Numbered from the stretch's first letter, positions 1 to 10,554 are shown. The stretch: 64,000 nucleotides of DNA from Bicyclus anynana (GCF_947172395.1 NC_069095.1:10725321-10789320), one strand, 5' to 3'. The notes: generated from the sequence alone by a model not told the origin. Program-made: numbers and translations.

Positions 1-122
1 TCAATGTAGATTGGCAGACTTCACACACGCAGAGAATTAAGAAAATTCTACAGGTTCACGATGTTTTTGTTACATTTGAGACACGTGATATTTAATTTCT
101 TAAAATATTGCACTAATTAAAA
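1..122 (-). repeat. SINE-A fragment, cut by window edge
   Basis: This is part of the commonest tRNA-derived SINE here (SINE-A). It reads on the minus strand from the GACACGTG segment to the stretch that pairs with GTGTGTGAAGTCTGCCAATC in the full copy at 8979-9292. The rest lies outside the window. Confidence 0.7.
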
Positions 123-658
123 TAAATTTGGTATTTTAGTTAAGTGAAAATCATTCTAATACTGACAAATCAGATTTATTTCACCTTAAGCAGTATTTCA
201 AAACTACCATTAGATTACGAGATACCTGATACAGGTAAAGTTCTTGGAGACTTTCTATAGGTTAGCCAAAACATCAATGTAACGGATTTGTAATCTAGCT
301 CTGACGTCCTTGTTAAAGGCAACATAACAATAAATCTATAGACAAATTGTCCTTTATATAGCCGCTATAAAACTCCTACGCCTACGACCTAACCATAACA
401 CTACCTACTAGCAGAACCATTACATAAATCGCGAATTCCTCATCGAATACTGCTCTCAAAATGTCTGCCACTAACGGTTTTGTCGTTGTATCTAATGGTT
501 TATACAAAGAACATCATTTTTCTTATTCTGCAAACTTAATTAATGCGACTGGAACAGAGGGCGCATGTATCTAGTCGAGCTCAAAAATTGGAATTATGTC
601 CCTACATTATTCCTCTTATTCGGGAGAAGTTTTTGCTACAATCTCATCTCTCAAGCTC
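123..658. other. No recognised feature
   Basis: AT-rich sequence without a convincing open frame or a repeat I recognise. Confidence 0.4.
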
Positions 659-808
659 ACAATCTCATTTGACGGTAAGTGATGATGCATTCTAAGATGG
701 AAGCGGGCTAACTTGTTAGGAGGAGGATGAAAATCCACACCCCTTTTGGTTTTTACACGGCCGGATCATACCGGAACGCTAAATCGCTTGGCGGTACGTT
801 TTTGCCTT
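659..808 (-). repeat. SINE-B 3' fragment
   Basis: This matches the 3' two thirds of SINE-B (full copy 3503-3826): the AACAAGTTAGCCCGCTTCCA block, the CCACACCCC block and the GCTAAATCGCTTGGCGGTACG block, all on the minus strand. The tRNA-like head is missing. Confidence 0.75.
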
Positions 809-1773
809 AGTTCTGAAAGGGGTTGATTATGTAAAAATCGTTACTTAATAAAATTTGTTCCTATCACTTGAATAATAAAAGAATTTACATTGATTCAAAG
901 GATAAGCAGTTGAAAAATATTACTTAAGTATAAAATCAATGCTTAAGTAATTTTTCAACACTGCATTGAAGGTAGGGATTTTTGTATTTTATACAAATGA
1001 AATATAACTTAAAATCCATAAAATTTCGGCTAACATACATTGCGTTATTTTAGTAGGCCTTGATGTCAGCTATCACTCTGTAAAGTATATCGTAATATTT
1101 ACGGGACACCCTGTATATTTTAACAACAAAAGTGTAGCTTATTAAATTATACCTTAACTGCATCGATATCTTATAAAGAGGTCAATGCTTAACTGGTTTC
1201 TATACAGCACTGTCTAGAAACAATATTTGGACCAGAGCATCCTTCCAAAACCTCGATTAGTTAGAAATTAGTCCAGTATTACACGGTTCAACAAATATGG
1301 TGATATTTACTTTAAAAAGGCTTACACATTTTTTGTATTCTTTCCAGAGTTACGAAGTCGCAAAGAATCGAGTAATCATTAAAAATCTGCATCGCCCACA
1401 TAAACCCCGTATCTAAAGGTGACTAAACTTTATCATTATCTTAATCAGACAAAACGGAACGCAATTAGGAATTATGTCTGTACGTGTACATTGATTAATT
1501 GGTGTGCCGCCGACAAGCGTGTAAAAAACTAAACACTTAATAACAAATGCACCAGCCAACGACCTGCCTCGATAATTTAAGGCTTGTTTGGTCGATAAAA
1601 TATAAATTATTGTTAAAAGTCACAATGTGATGGTCAAATTTCTTTTTGTAGCGATCCGTGGAACGACTGAGATTGCTTGTAAGCACTTAGATTATGTACG
1701 ATGACGTTTTACTTTATAACACGTGAACAGTTGTTATAACTGGGATTTAAACTTTAGCAATATCCTTTTTAAA
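809..1773. other. Mostly unannotated; one hairpin
   Basis: AT-rich sequence. It contains the hairpin at 906-964 (listed separately). Around 1101-1118 is a GGGACACCCTGTATA block that recurs in inverted form near 36246, so it is probably the end of an old transposon. Confidence 0.35.
906..964. repeat. Imperfect hairpin, 13-nt loop
   Basis: The arms 906-928 and 942-964 pair with only a small mismatch near the base and a two-base bulge. The inner arm is TTACTTAAG / CTTAAGTAA. The size and loop would suit a small-RNA precursor, but an AT-rich fold-back remnant is equally likely. Confidence 0.4.
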
Positions 1774-1823
1774 TCGACTTCCAAAAAGGAGGAGGTTCTA
1801 CGTTCGGCTGTATGTATGTTTTT
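1774..1823 (-). repeat. Terminal block of an interspersed repeat
   Basis: A block containing ACTTCCAAAAAGGAGGAGG followed by TTCTACGTTCGGCTGTATG. The same block appears in the other orientation at 23208-23256, and in diverged form at 34605-34650, 41785-41830, 48950-48990 and 49308-49346. The recurring position and AT flanks suggest the end of a widespread non-autonomous element. Confidence 0.55.
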
Positions 1824-2122
1824 TTTTTCACTTAATGACTGACGCCACGCTGAACGTCTATGTAGTCGATGGTATGTCACTGATTTGGAAGTATTGTTTA
1901 TTTACCATAATAAATACTCATACATCCATGATTAGTATTGTACACAGGATCGTTCGTAGCAAGGTCGTACGCCTCTTTTGCAGTTTTACTCAAATTTTTT
2001 TAAATAAATAATCGTAATTTCGTTGTTGTTAGCCATAGCGTATAATTTTGATTTACCACCAATATCAAATCGTAACACTCCAATATTATCTATACACTTT
2101 AGTCAATCTTGAGAAATACGAG

Positions 2123-2504
2123 ATGGTACAAGTAAGTTTGAAGTTTTTAAATTACATTGTTTAATTTTTCACGTACTTTTAAGGAAATACATCTGTCATG
2201 TCATCATCATGGTGTTCGTTTTCTAAAACGAAACAAAGATGTGCAGATGTTAGAAGATGCCTATTTAAGTTATAGTCTTGCCTTATACCTTTTGCCATTT
2301 ATTATACCTATGGATAGATACTCGTATATTTTACTTTTGGGTATCCCTATTACTACTTATAACATACGGAACTTTACTCTAAATCTCAACTCAACCTTTG
2401 AATTGAACATACAATTTGCAGTATTTTTTACAGCAGGACTGCTACATTTTATTATTCAGTGCGCCACATCTCTTGTAAATTACTTCGCTAAAAGAATCAA
2501 ATGA
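2123..2504 (+). CDS. Candidate small two-helix membrane protein (109 aa, two exons)
   Basis: Not recognised. A three-codon first exon (ATG GTA CAA, 2123-2131) ends in a GTAAGT donor. A 52-nt intron with a T-rich tract ends TTTTAAG, and exon 2 (2184-2504) continues in phase 0 to a TGA. The ATG context is favourable (G at -3, G at +4). The product would start MVQEIHLSCHHHG and has two hydrophobic stretches, about residues 30-60 (around SLALYLLPFII and YILLLGIPI) and about 80-103 (FAVFFTAGLLHFII), with a basic C-terminus AKRIK. A TATAAT lies about 80 nt upstream and an AATAAA at 2628-2633. Codon use is varied rather than simple-sequence. Against it: the intron is very short, the first exon tiny, and no family is recognised. 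It could be a chance frame. Confidence 0.35.
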
Positions 2505-2627
2505 CAGTTTTTATTTAACGATAATTAAAATTAATGTACAGTGTACACAGACACGCAACGAAATTAATTATTGATTTTATCTTTGTGCTTTAGGAGACTG
2601 TTAAATCGTAAATATGTTTTAGAAAAA

Positions 2628-2633
2628 AATAAA
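2628..2633 (+). promoter_or_regulatory. Possible polyadenylation signal
   Basis: An AATAAA hexamer 124 nt after the stop of the 2123-2504 candidate gene, a normal distance. In AT-rich DNA the hexamer is common, so it is weak support on its own. Confidence 0.3.
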
Positions 2634-2740
2634 AAGACAGTGACGTAAACGAAACAACACTTAGGGCTTGTTTCACCATCTGAAAAGTATCGATTAGTCT
2701 AACTGTAAGTTTTGTCAATTTCTTACTGTATGTCAAATGA

Positions 2741-2778
2741 CAAAGACAAAACCTGTACACTCACAGGTTTTGTCTTTG
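2741..2778. repeat. Perfect inverted repeat, 15-bp arms
   Basis: CAAAGACAAAACCTG at 2741-2755 is exactly complementary to 2764-2778, with an 8-nt loop. It is one of a set of short-loop palindromes in the window. Confidence 0.8.
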
Positions 2779-3502
2779 AAAGATATTTATCAGAAGGTTG
2801 TAAACCCGACCCTAACAATTATCTAGAAGCTAAACTAACTTAGTATTATGAGACCTTTGATATTTCTGATAACATCTCACAATTGTTGAAAAAATTATCT
2901 AGAATTGAGAGTAGACTTATAGTATAATACTATACTATTATAGTATAGACTATTACTTTTAAATTGTACCTACCTATACCTGTTTTAATTATTTTATAAT
3001 ATAAATAGTTACAATAGATATTTTTTTTAAACCCAAACAACCTCAGGGTAGAAAGTATATTTGTATCAACACGAAAAACAATTATTGTATAATCTATCAT
3101 GCAAATAGTAACATCAGAACAGGATGTTGGAAAAGAAATACAGCGTGTTACGAGATAATAGTTTAGTAGCTATTATAATACAGTGTAAACTCCATTTTAC
3201 GTCAGTCGATGTAACGACAAACTCGCTAAAGCGTCCATATCACATGGTTTTGATTGGTTCAGATTCTATACAATGATACACTCTATATAGCATTACACCC
3301 ACTCTCACTAAGGACAATAATTTAGTACTAAAAAGTTTAAAGTTGCCAAAATTACTGAAAACGGCGCAGCCGTGTACGTTCTTGTCTTAATAGTTTTGTC
3401 GCATAAACACGACTGTCGACATCATGCAAAAAAATCTTTCTAATAAATTTGTTATTTTGTTTACAAATCCGGATTGCACGTAAAGACTTACGTGCGTTTA
3501 CG
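2779..3502. other. No recognised feature
   Basis: AT-rich, with a TATA-rich self-complementary stretch near 2925-2955. No gene seen. Confidence 0.4.
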
Positions 3503-3826
3503 ACCTCTGAGGCGCAGTGGTATGCGCGGTGGATTTACAAGACGGTCCTGGGTTTGATCCCCGGCTGGGCCGATTGAGATTTTCTTAATTGGTCCAGGTC
3601 TAGCTGGTGGGAGGCTTCGGCCGTGGCTAGTTACCACCCTACCGGCAAAGACGTACCGCCAAGCGATTTAGCATTCCGGTACGATGTCGTGTAGAAACCG
3701 AAAAGGGTTGTGGATTTTCATCCTCCTCCTAACAAGTTAGCCCGCTTCCATCTTAGACTGCATCATCACTTACCATCAGGTGAGATGGTAGTCAAGGGCT
3801 AACTTGTAAAGAATAGAAAAAAAGAC
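3503..3826 (+). repeat. SINE-B, near full length
   Basis: A tRNA-derived SINE. The head has a Pol III A-box-like GGCGCAGTGGTATGCG and a B-box-like GGGTTTGATCCCC. The body includes GGCCGTGGCTAGTTACCACC and GTACCGCCAAGCGATTTAGC, and the end is a CAAGGGCTAACTTGTA block with an A-rich tail. This is the reference copy for the other SINE-B entries. Confidence 0.85.
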
Positions 3827-4284
3827 TGTGACTACATGTGTGTTGAACATGACCACAGTAAAAATATATATTTTTTCTGTGCCGTGACTACTCGTTATTA
3901 CGTCATAAAATGTACAGTCCCTATAATGTCGTAATATAGAGTTTACACTGTAGGTACTTTTAAAGTATATCAAGATATTCCTGCACCAGTGAGATAGGCA
4001 AAAAAGAACACTGAGCTTAATATCAAAGTTCTTTAAGAGAATAATATTATCAGCTGGCAATCACCGTTACAATTCCGGTAATGACGTCCATTCAAAAGGA
4101 GCACAAGGAAAAGTCCTCCTTTTTTCCTCTTAAATAAAAACATCTTGATAAGAATGAACCGAATTAAGTGTATCAGATCGTTGAGGTAATTTCGAGAGCA
4201 ACTTTTCCTCAATTCAAATTGTGACGTAATTTTAAATCAGATATTGTTAGTAATGTCTGTAATGTTTAGGAGTGTTATACGTTC
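3827..4284. other. No recognised feature
   Basis: AT-rich sequence. An open minus-strand frame at 3776-4060 overlaps the SINE tail and has no coding features. Confidence 0.4.
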
Positions 4285-4289
4285 TGTAT

Positions 4290-4415
4290 GTATAGATAGC
4301 GGACGCCCGCGACTTCGTCCGCGTCAAACTCGATGTAAACTTTCAACTACCCCTATCCTACCCCTACCCTACCCCTACCCCTACTCCTACCCTACCCATA
4401 CCCTACCCTATTTTT
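4290..4415 (-). repeat. Helitron 3' end fused to a CCCTA minisatellite
   Basis: GCGGACGCCCGCGACTTCGT is the reverse of the 3' end of the Lep-type Helitrons in this window. It is followed by an irregular array of CCCTAC / CCCCTACC units (about 4347-4411). The array is telomere-like only by chance; similar arrays sit inside other Helitron copies. The 5' end of this copy was not located. Confidence 0.5.
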
Positions 4416-5552
4416 AAATTAAAAAATGGTTGTTGTGCCTCACTCGACATAGATAGACTTTTTTGTAGATTTTTATGAGATCTACAATTAATTAGAACAT
4501 TTTGTGGTTCTATCCTTTATAGTTTTGGCAGCGTATGCAAAATAAGTAACTTTTCTGGTTGATTTTTTACACCTTGTGTCCAAAAAACCCAAATATCCTA
4601 CGGAACCCTATTGTTTTCCTAAAAGTAAGTTAATGCAGGCTCCTCTTTATATTTTCTTAGCTAAAAGTTGCACTTTATTTTCCAAACTTATAATTATACC
4701 AATCAATGAAGTTTTCGCGTCACGTTTAGGTAGTCAGTACAATTTTTAATATTATTTAATTTAAATATATTAGAAACTGTTACAAATGCAATTTAAGGAG
4801 CGTGCCAAAAGCCCCATATCAGATCATCGTTCAAAACAGATATATAACAGTTGTTACTGAGAAAAAGGCCTATTGTTACTTAATTGGACCCTATTTATGG
4901 TACAATGCAGTCTAATGAAGTACCTAAACCGAGTGGCATGACTTGGTTTAGTTCTGTAACGTCCCGCGCAAATAAACAAGTGCTTAATGAATACGACTGT
5001 ACTTTAATACTGGACATGTCATGTTGAAAACATTATATATAAATCAATTCAAGTGTATAGTAAAATATACGACTTCTATTTTACATAATGAATGATCCAT
5101 ATTTACATTTACAAGTATCAGAATCTGTTATTTAGCTTTTTAGGATTCTATTATAACCATTAAGATAACATTAATTAAGATTAATACTTGAGTTATGGGA
5201 TTCGGAAATTCACTGCATTTTTTATTATTATATCTACATTATAATCTACCTATAATTTAAAGGCAGGCGTCCACCGATCCGCATCGTACCTATCGCACCA
5301 AACGGATTTTAGTATTCTTAGTATAGAAAGTCGTACAAGTGCGTCCACTTATCTGCATCGTACGGATCGCATCGAACGGATACCTACCTAAAATTAAAAA
5401 TAACGCTTACGATAATATCTCAACTTAATAATAGTCTGTTATTGTAATGCTAAATTTACTTAACTTAACTTTATTGCATTTTTTCTATCGATGTTATTTA
5501 TTTCATACAATCAATTGATTGTTTTCTAATTTTAAAGTAGTAGGAACAGTAC
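4416..5552. other. Mostly unannotated; degenerate repeat near 5265-5390
   Basis: No gene seen. Around 5267-5390 two related segments begin GCGTCCACCGATCCGCATCG and GCGTCCACTTATCTGCATCG. They are probably the two ends of an old small transposon. Confidence 0.4.
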
Positions 5553-5601
5553 CCTTATAGTTGGTATGTAAGGTACCATACCTTACATACCAACTATAAG
5601 G
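5553..5601. repeat. Perfect inverted repeat, 23-bp arms, 3-nt loop
   Basis: Arms 5553-5575 and 5579-5601 are exactly complementary (the outer end is CCTTATAGTTGG). No flanking target-site duplication is evident, so this is a snap-back palindrome rather than an obvious transposon. Confidence 0.85.
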
Positions 5602-5814
5602 TTACACGAAATTCATTCGTAGAGATACCCTTAAATAGTTGTTATAAAATTAAGCAATTTATGTTTGTATGTTATAACATAAAAAACTACTTACATCTGA
5701 CTCTTGTACAACACAATAACACACATACACAAAGTTTTGGTTTTAACAACCCTGTTAAAAAAAAAATCTTCGCGTGTTATTGATAGAATAATCACCTTTT
5801 TAATTCAAAAATCA

Positions 5815-6236
5815 AAATTAATTTATTTCAATTAGGCTTAGTTTACAAGCACTTTTGAAATGTCAGGATTATGTCATAATATAATTTAGTCTAATGGTGG
5901 TAATAATAGTCGAAAACTTAAAATTAAAGTTACGAGGGTTCCAAACACGGCTTGGTCCGAGAAGAGCCCACAACAAACTCAGCCAAGGTTTTTTTTTGTT
6001 TACCACCATTTTATGTATAATACAGTTTAACAGCAAGCTTTTTAATAATTTATATAATTATTAACACTATAATAAGACTTTCCTAAAAGCTTGCGTTTAA
6101 TAAACACTTTGAACTTTCTGAGAGACATTCCAGTGGCTTCATGTGGTAGTTTATTAAAAAAACGTATGCAATTGCCCTTAAAAGAATTACTATTTATATG
6201 TAATCTAGTGTGGTGTGCACACCACACTAATTCTCT
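5815..6236 (-). mobile_element. LINE 3' remnant (C-terminal ORF2 tail plus 3' UTR)
   Basis: The minus-strand frame ending at 6042 contains RFFNKLPHEATGMSLRKFKV followed by FIKRKLLGKSYYSVNNYIN. This is the typical C-terminal tail of jockey/CR1-like LINE ORF2 proteins (pattern: N-LP then FK, then L, then YYSV). Downstream (5940-5975) is an AGAAGAGCCCACAACAAACT block. Near 5825-5866 is an AGGCTTAGTTTACAAGCACT block, which recurs at 42370-42396. Both fit the 3' UTR of the same family. The 5' part is absent, so this is a dead, truncated copy. Confidence 0.6.
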
Positions 6237-6319
6237 AAAGTGTTTCGTCTTTATATTGATTGTACGAAAAAGGATCTATAAAAAATAATCTCAATCACCA
6301 TCTCGATATTGACTTCATC

Positions 6320-7720
6320 TTATTTTTCAGATGGTCACATATCTGACTTATTCCACACTTGACCGACAGTCGGCAATACGTAATAAACTTTCGCTGTATG
6401 ACCTTCATACCGTCCCGTGGCCACCACTTGGACAATACACAGAAGTGACAGATGAAACCGAGTATCTATATCGCGATCGTTGTCAGAGCTTTCGACCATA
6501 CAAAAGCTTACGAGTCTTGACAGCTCTTTTCAGAAATAATCTCTTTCTGCATCGCCACTTCATCAGGTGAAATTTATCAAGTGAGTAATTATGAATCAAA
6601 GGAGAAGTGTAAAAGCTTTTGTGAGATTTATATTGGTTCAATGATGTTGTTATTTCGCATCGAAGAAATATTTTCGATTGCTGTTAAGAGCGTAAGTTTT
6701 AGCGTTTTCTGTTCTGTGGCTAATTTAGTTTCATGGCTAACTTAGTAATTCGTTGTCTTTATTACCTATATACACTGAAAAAATCACTGTAATTTTTTAA
6801 ATGGTCGTCTTCTCGTTACGCTGACTCTGTTAAATTCTCAGGTGATTACAGTGTCGTTACGCTGCTTCGGTGAAGAAGACTACAGTAATTTTTTTTAAAG
6901 TGATCATATTCTTGATAAACTGAAGAAGGTCTTCTCTAATTCCTAGATGACAACATTTTCGTTACGACACAACATTGGTAAAGACCGTTGTCAATTCTCA
7001 AGTTGTCATATACTCGTCACCATTTTCTACAATAAAGAAGATGGTCCATATTCTTACACTATTACATCGCCAATAATAATAATGGCTCAGGTGGTCACAT
7101 TCTCGTTCCGCTCTCTTACACTGAAGAATATGAAACAATTCTTAGAATAAAATATTCCTTACAAAGGAGATGGCCACCGTCAATTCTCAGTTGGTCACAT
7201 ACTAGTTGATGCCTCAATTCCTGAGTTCAATACTTCTTATCTTATCGTAAGGAGTATTGAACTTAAGGCCACCGCCAATTCTCAGGTGATCACATTCTCG
7301 TTACGCCTTCCTACACAGCTTTAATAAAGATTAAAGAAGATGCCCCAATTCGTACGTTCAATACTCCTTACGATAGTGCACCGGAGAAGGGCACCGACAA
7401 TTCTCAGGTGGTCACATTATCGTTACGCTTTCCTACACTGAAGAAGGTGCGCCAATTTTCAGGTTCAATACTCCTTACGATAGTACACCGGAGAAGGCGA
7501 CCGCCAACTCTCAGGTGGTCACATTCTTGCTGCACTTCCCTGCACTTGACCGCGCGCAGTATCGGGCCGGTCTCGACAATTAATAAACTTTCGCTGGGTG
7601 ACCTTCATACTCGTCCCAGTGTGCCACAGCCGCCGGCGCCTCGGCTTTCACGATCATCGCTTGACGTTCTCATATTGTTCTTGCTAATAAATGGACAAGG
7701 TCTTGTTTGAATCCGTATTA
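6320..7720. repeat. Degenerate complex tandem-repeat locus
   Basis: A loosely repeated unit contains AATTCTCAGGTGGTCACATT, TCGTTACGCT, CTACACTGAAGAAGG and GTTCAATACTCCTTACGATA. It recurs between about 6800 and 7540, with a clean step of 107 bp between 7381 and 7488. The block ATAAACTTTCGCTG with GACCTTCATAC occurs at both ends (6382-6411 and 7582-7608). One unit holds a hairpin near 7220-7263. Open frames here (6331-6570, 7408-7710) shift relative to the repeat and are not believed to be genes. Confidence 0.6.
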
Positions 7721-7841
7721 GGTTTCTACTATTTTGTTTTTAAACAACGACTCTTTGTTTTAGGCCCTGAGTGACAACCATTATAGAGAATATTATAGAC
7801 TAAGTGCCTGCACTAACCAGACTTATGAAGGCTGAAAGATT
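7721..7841. other. No recognised feature
   Basis: Short AT-rich spacer between the tandem-repeat locus and a SINE-B copy. Confidence 0.4.
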
Positions 7842-8050
7842 TTTTTTATTTAATGACAAGTTAGCTCTTGACTGCAATTTCACCTGATGTTAAGTGACGA
7901 TGCGACTGACATGGAAGCGGCCTAACTTGGAAGAGATAGAAGTTTGTTATACCCACGTCTCTCATTAAATTGGGGGTACGTCTTTGCCGGTAGTGTGGTC
8001 ACTAGCCACGACCGATGCTTACCACCAGACCAGACCTTTAGAAAATATAA
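7842..8050 (-). repeat. SINE-B, diverged partial copy
   Basis: Recognisable blocks are GACAAGTTAGCTCTTGACTG, CACCTGATGTTAAGTGACGA, GGAAGCGGCCTAACTTGGAA and GGTCACTAGCCACGACCGA. It is older than the copy at 3503. Confidence 0.6.
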
Positions 8051-8772
8051 AATCTACTTACTACTACTACTACGAACTAACTACGAACTAAGGACTTCTC
8101 TGTTGAGAACCACAACACTAGCAACTGCAATATAGAGGTTGTCAAAACATTTGTAAGAACGACATACATAAGAACGAATAAACCAATTATGGAGTTTTAT
8201 GGTTTAATGCTAAGATCATGACATCATGGGGATCGCGAACCAACACACGATCAGTTTTATCGGATGTCCCGGAACGCTGCAGGTAGGTACATGAATTTAG
8301 TGGATGGTGAGTTAGTATTAGAAGGTAGCAGGAAATCGCGGACTTTCGTTCTCTTATTATCGGAGGACAGAAAAAGATTATGGAAACATTATCAAGGATA
8401 CTGTTTATCTATAAATATTCCTCTTAAAGAACGGTAACACGGTTCGATGAAACCGCTCAATTTCAACAGAAGTTTGCTAATGGCTATATTAACTTTTAGA
8501 ATGGCTTTTATCATTTGTCAAAAATGCTAAACACTAAAACCGCAATGATTGTGACAAATCGTCGCTTTTAACCCGCGGCCGCACATTTGTCAAACGAGGG
8601 TAAGTTAGAAATGATCTTTTAAATCATTTTAAATTAAGAATAGGATTGGTAATGCTACACTTTCGCTTCTTCTGTTGCGAGTGAAAAATTGATGTTTTGA
8701 AAAGTAGGTTGGCCATAACATATTTTAATTAATAACTAGTCCTAATAATAATTTGATTTATTACATTTATTA
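8051..8772. other. No recognised feature
   Basis: No gene or clear repeat seen. A GGATGTCCCGGAACGCTGCAG block at 8262-8282 resembles a transposon end. Confidence 0.35.
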
Positions 8773-8968
8773 AGAGCAGTGATAACCCAGTGGATATGGG
8801 ATCCTTCGATTCAGAGGGCGTTGGTTCGTTTCCAGGCCATACACCTGCAACTTTTCAGTTGCATGTTAAGAAATTAAATAAACGATGAAGGAAAAACATC
8901 GTGTGGAAACCTGCATACCTAAGAATTTTCCAGTGTGTGAAGTCCGCCAATCCGCATTCGGTCAGCGT
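8773..8968 (+). repeat. SINE-A copy 1, 5' part (interrupted)
   Basis: An older SINE-A copy with an A-box-like AACCCAGTGGATATGG and a B-box-like GGTTCGTTTCC. It is interrupted after TCAGCGT by the insertion at 8979-9292 and resumes at 9303. Confidence 0.8.
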
Positions 8969-8978
8969 GATGTATGTA

Positions 8979-9292
8979 GAGAGCAGTGATAGCCCAGTGG
9001 ATATGACCTCTGCCTCCGATTCCGGAGGGTGTGGGTTCGAATCCTGTCCGGGGCATGCACCTCCAACTTTTCAGTTGTGTGCATTTTAAGAAATTAAATA
9101 TCACGTGTCTCAATCGGTGAAGGAAAACATCGTGAGGAAACCTGCATACCAGAGAATTATCTTCATTCTCTGCGTGTGTGAAGTCTGCCAATCCGCATTG
9201 GGCCAGCGTGGTGGACTATTGGCCTAACCCCTCTCATTCTGAGAGGAGACTCGAGCTCAGCAGTGAGCCGAATATGGGTTGATGACGACGAC
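8979..9292 (+). repeat. SINE-A copy 2, full length, nested
   Basis: The reference full-length SINE-A. The tRNA-like head has TAGCCCAGTGG (A box) and GGGTTCGAATCC (B box). The body includes CACGTGTCTCAATCGGTGAA and GAAGTCTGCCAATCCGCATT. The 3' end is GGGTTGATGACGACGACGA. It sits inside SINE-A copy 1, flanked by the 10-bp target-site duplication GATGTATGTA at 8969-8978 and 9293-9302. The spurious open frames here reflect the tRNA-like head. Confidence 0.9.
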
Positions 9293-9302
9293 GATGTATG
9301 TA

Positions 9303-9350
9303 GCCTAACCTCTCATTCTGAAAGGAGACTCGTGCTAAACAGTGATGAAG
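9303..9350 (+). repeat. SINE-A copy 1, 3' part
   Basis: This continues copy 1 after the nested insertion: GCCTAACCTCTCATTCTG, then GGAGACTCGTGCT. Confidence 0.8.
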
Positions 9351-9892
9351 TCGACATCGCTCTACCCAAAAAACCGAAGTAACTTCGGTTTTCATTTCTA
9401 CGTTGTAGATGTCTCTAGGACTAGGACAAGACACTTTGCATCTTCTGTTATCATACGCTAGCTAGGGTTTGGAATACCCTTCCCAAGTCAGTGTTTCCTG
9501 AATCTTATTAATCTTCCGGAATCTGATTTAAACAAGAAAATAGGCACCTTCTAGCGTGTCCCATCTTAGACATTTACCATCAGGTTATATACCTAATGCT
9601 CAAATGAGCCTATTATCGTAAAAAACGAGTCCCAAAAAACCGATTTATTTTATAGTCAGCCCATTAAGCATTTTCGGTGTTATGCCAAAAACGTGTTTTG
9701 TGTTTTGTAATAGTTGCCAGTTGAATGGCAGTGAAAGTCCAGGGCACAACACGACCACCAGCGTCCATTGTGGCCAAACGAAAGTGCTTGAGGTCGTATC
9801 GGAATGATTTGCGAAATGGCATCAAAAGCATCGTTGATAGATTGATGACTGCTGAATAGTATTGACAAAACTTAAGTAATATTTATATTATA
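9351..9892. other. No recognised gene; small palindrome
   Basis: An 11-bp perfect palindrome with one central base lies at 9370-9392 (AAAACCGAAGT and its complement). Nothing else recognised. Confidence 0.4.
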
Positions 9893-10104
9893 CCAGCAGA
9901 CGCCCGCGACAGCGTCCGCGGGAATTTAGTTTTTCGCAACTCCCTTGGGAACCATGAATTTTTCCGGGATGAAAGGTAACCTATGTGTTAATCCACAGTA
10001 AAATCTATTTCCATTCCGATTGTAAGCCAAATCTGTTCAGTAGTTGTGGCGTTAAAGAGTAACAAACATCCGTACAAACTTTCGCGTTAATAATATTAAT
10101 AGGA
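9893..10104 (-). mobile_element. Non-autonomous Helitron, type D
   Basis: On the minus strand it runs from a degraded TCCTATTAATATTATT start, through ACTTTCGC complement blocks and TTACGTGTTAATCCA-like blocks, to GCGGGCGTCTGCTGG. This is a mutated form of the GCGGGCGTCCGCTAG end. No coding capacity. Confidence 0.6.
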
Positions 10105-10108
10105 CTAC

Positions 10109-10275
10109 AAATTAGCAGACGCCCCGCGGAACTCGCGTAGTTCCCGTTCGTGTGAGAATAGGCGAATGAAATATAGACTATTACACTCATACATAACGTG
10201 GCTTTCTATTGGTGAAAGAAATTTTGTAATCAGTTCAGGAAATCCCGATTTTACACTTCCAAAAGTATAGTTGTT
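10109..10275 (-). mobile_element. Helitron-like fragment
   Basis: It begins with the reversed 3' end (AGCAGACGCCCCGCGG) and carries the GTAGTTCCCGTTCG block of the type-E Helitrons, followed by a diverged interior. The far end is not clear. Confidence 0.4.
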
Positions 10276-10483
10276 TATTTTGTATGACAAACAAACATCT
10301 GGGATGTATACTCGTTTATGTGGCGGTAAAAGACTTAAACACCTAATACTAAGATATACGAGTAAGATTCAAATTTGGAATCAAAACTTTGAAAATACAA
10401 AACTTATTTTTTTTAAGACTAAGGTCTCACAACGCGCTTAGACTTTCCTGGAGTTCGATCCCCATCCATAGGATTATTTTTGT

Positions 10484-10554
10484 GCAAGCCAAAATGGCAG
10501 TTTTATAACCTTTAACTTGAACTTTAGGTTATAAAAAGTGCAATTTTGGCTTGC
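10484..10554. repeat. Imperfect long hairpin, precursor-like
   Basis: The outer arm GCAAGCCAAAAT (10484-10495) pairs with 10543-10554. A 5-6 nt symmetrical internal loop follows, then the inner arm TTTTATAACCT pairs with AGGTTATAAAA, leaving a terminal loop of about 14 nt. At ~71 nt with one internal loop it has the shape of an animal miRNA precursor. No conserved seed is recognised, so a transposon fold-back is equally possible. Confidence 0.45.

Noticed and set aside
4347..4411. CCCTA-rich array as interstitial telomere
   Set aside because: Lepidopteran telomeres are TTAGG-type, and this irregular array sits next to a Helitron end, so it is a minisatellite.
8901..9191. Frames with GFEPTPSG-like text on the minus strand
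   Set aside because: Typical spurious translation of the tRNA-derived head of SINE-A.
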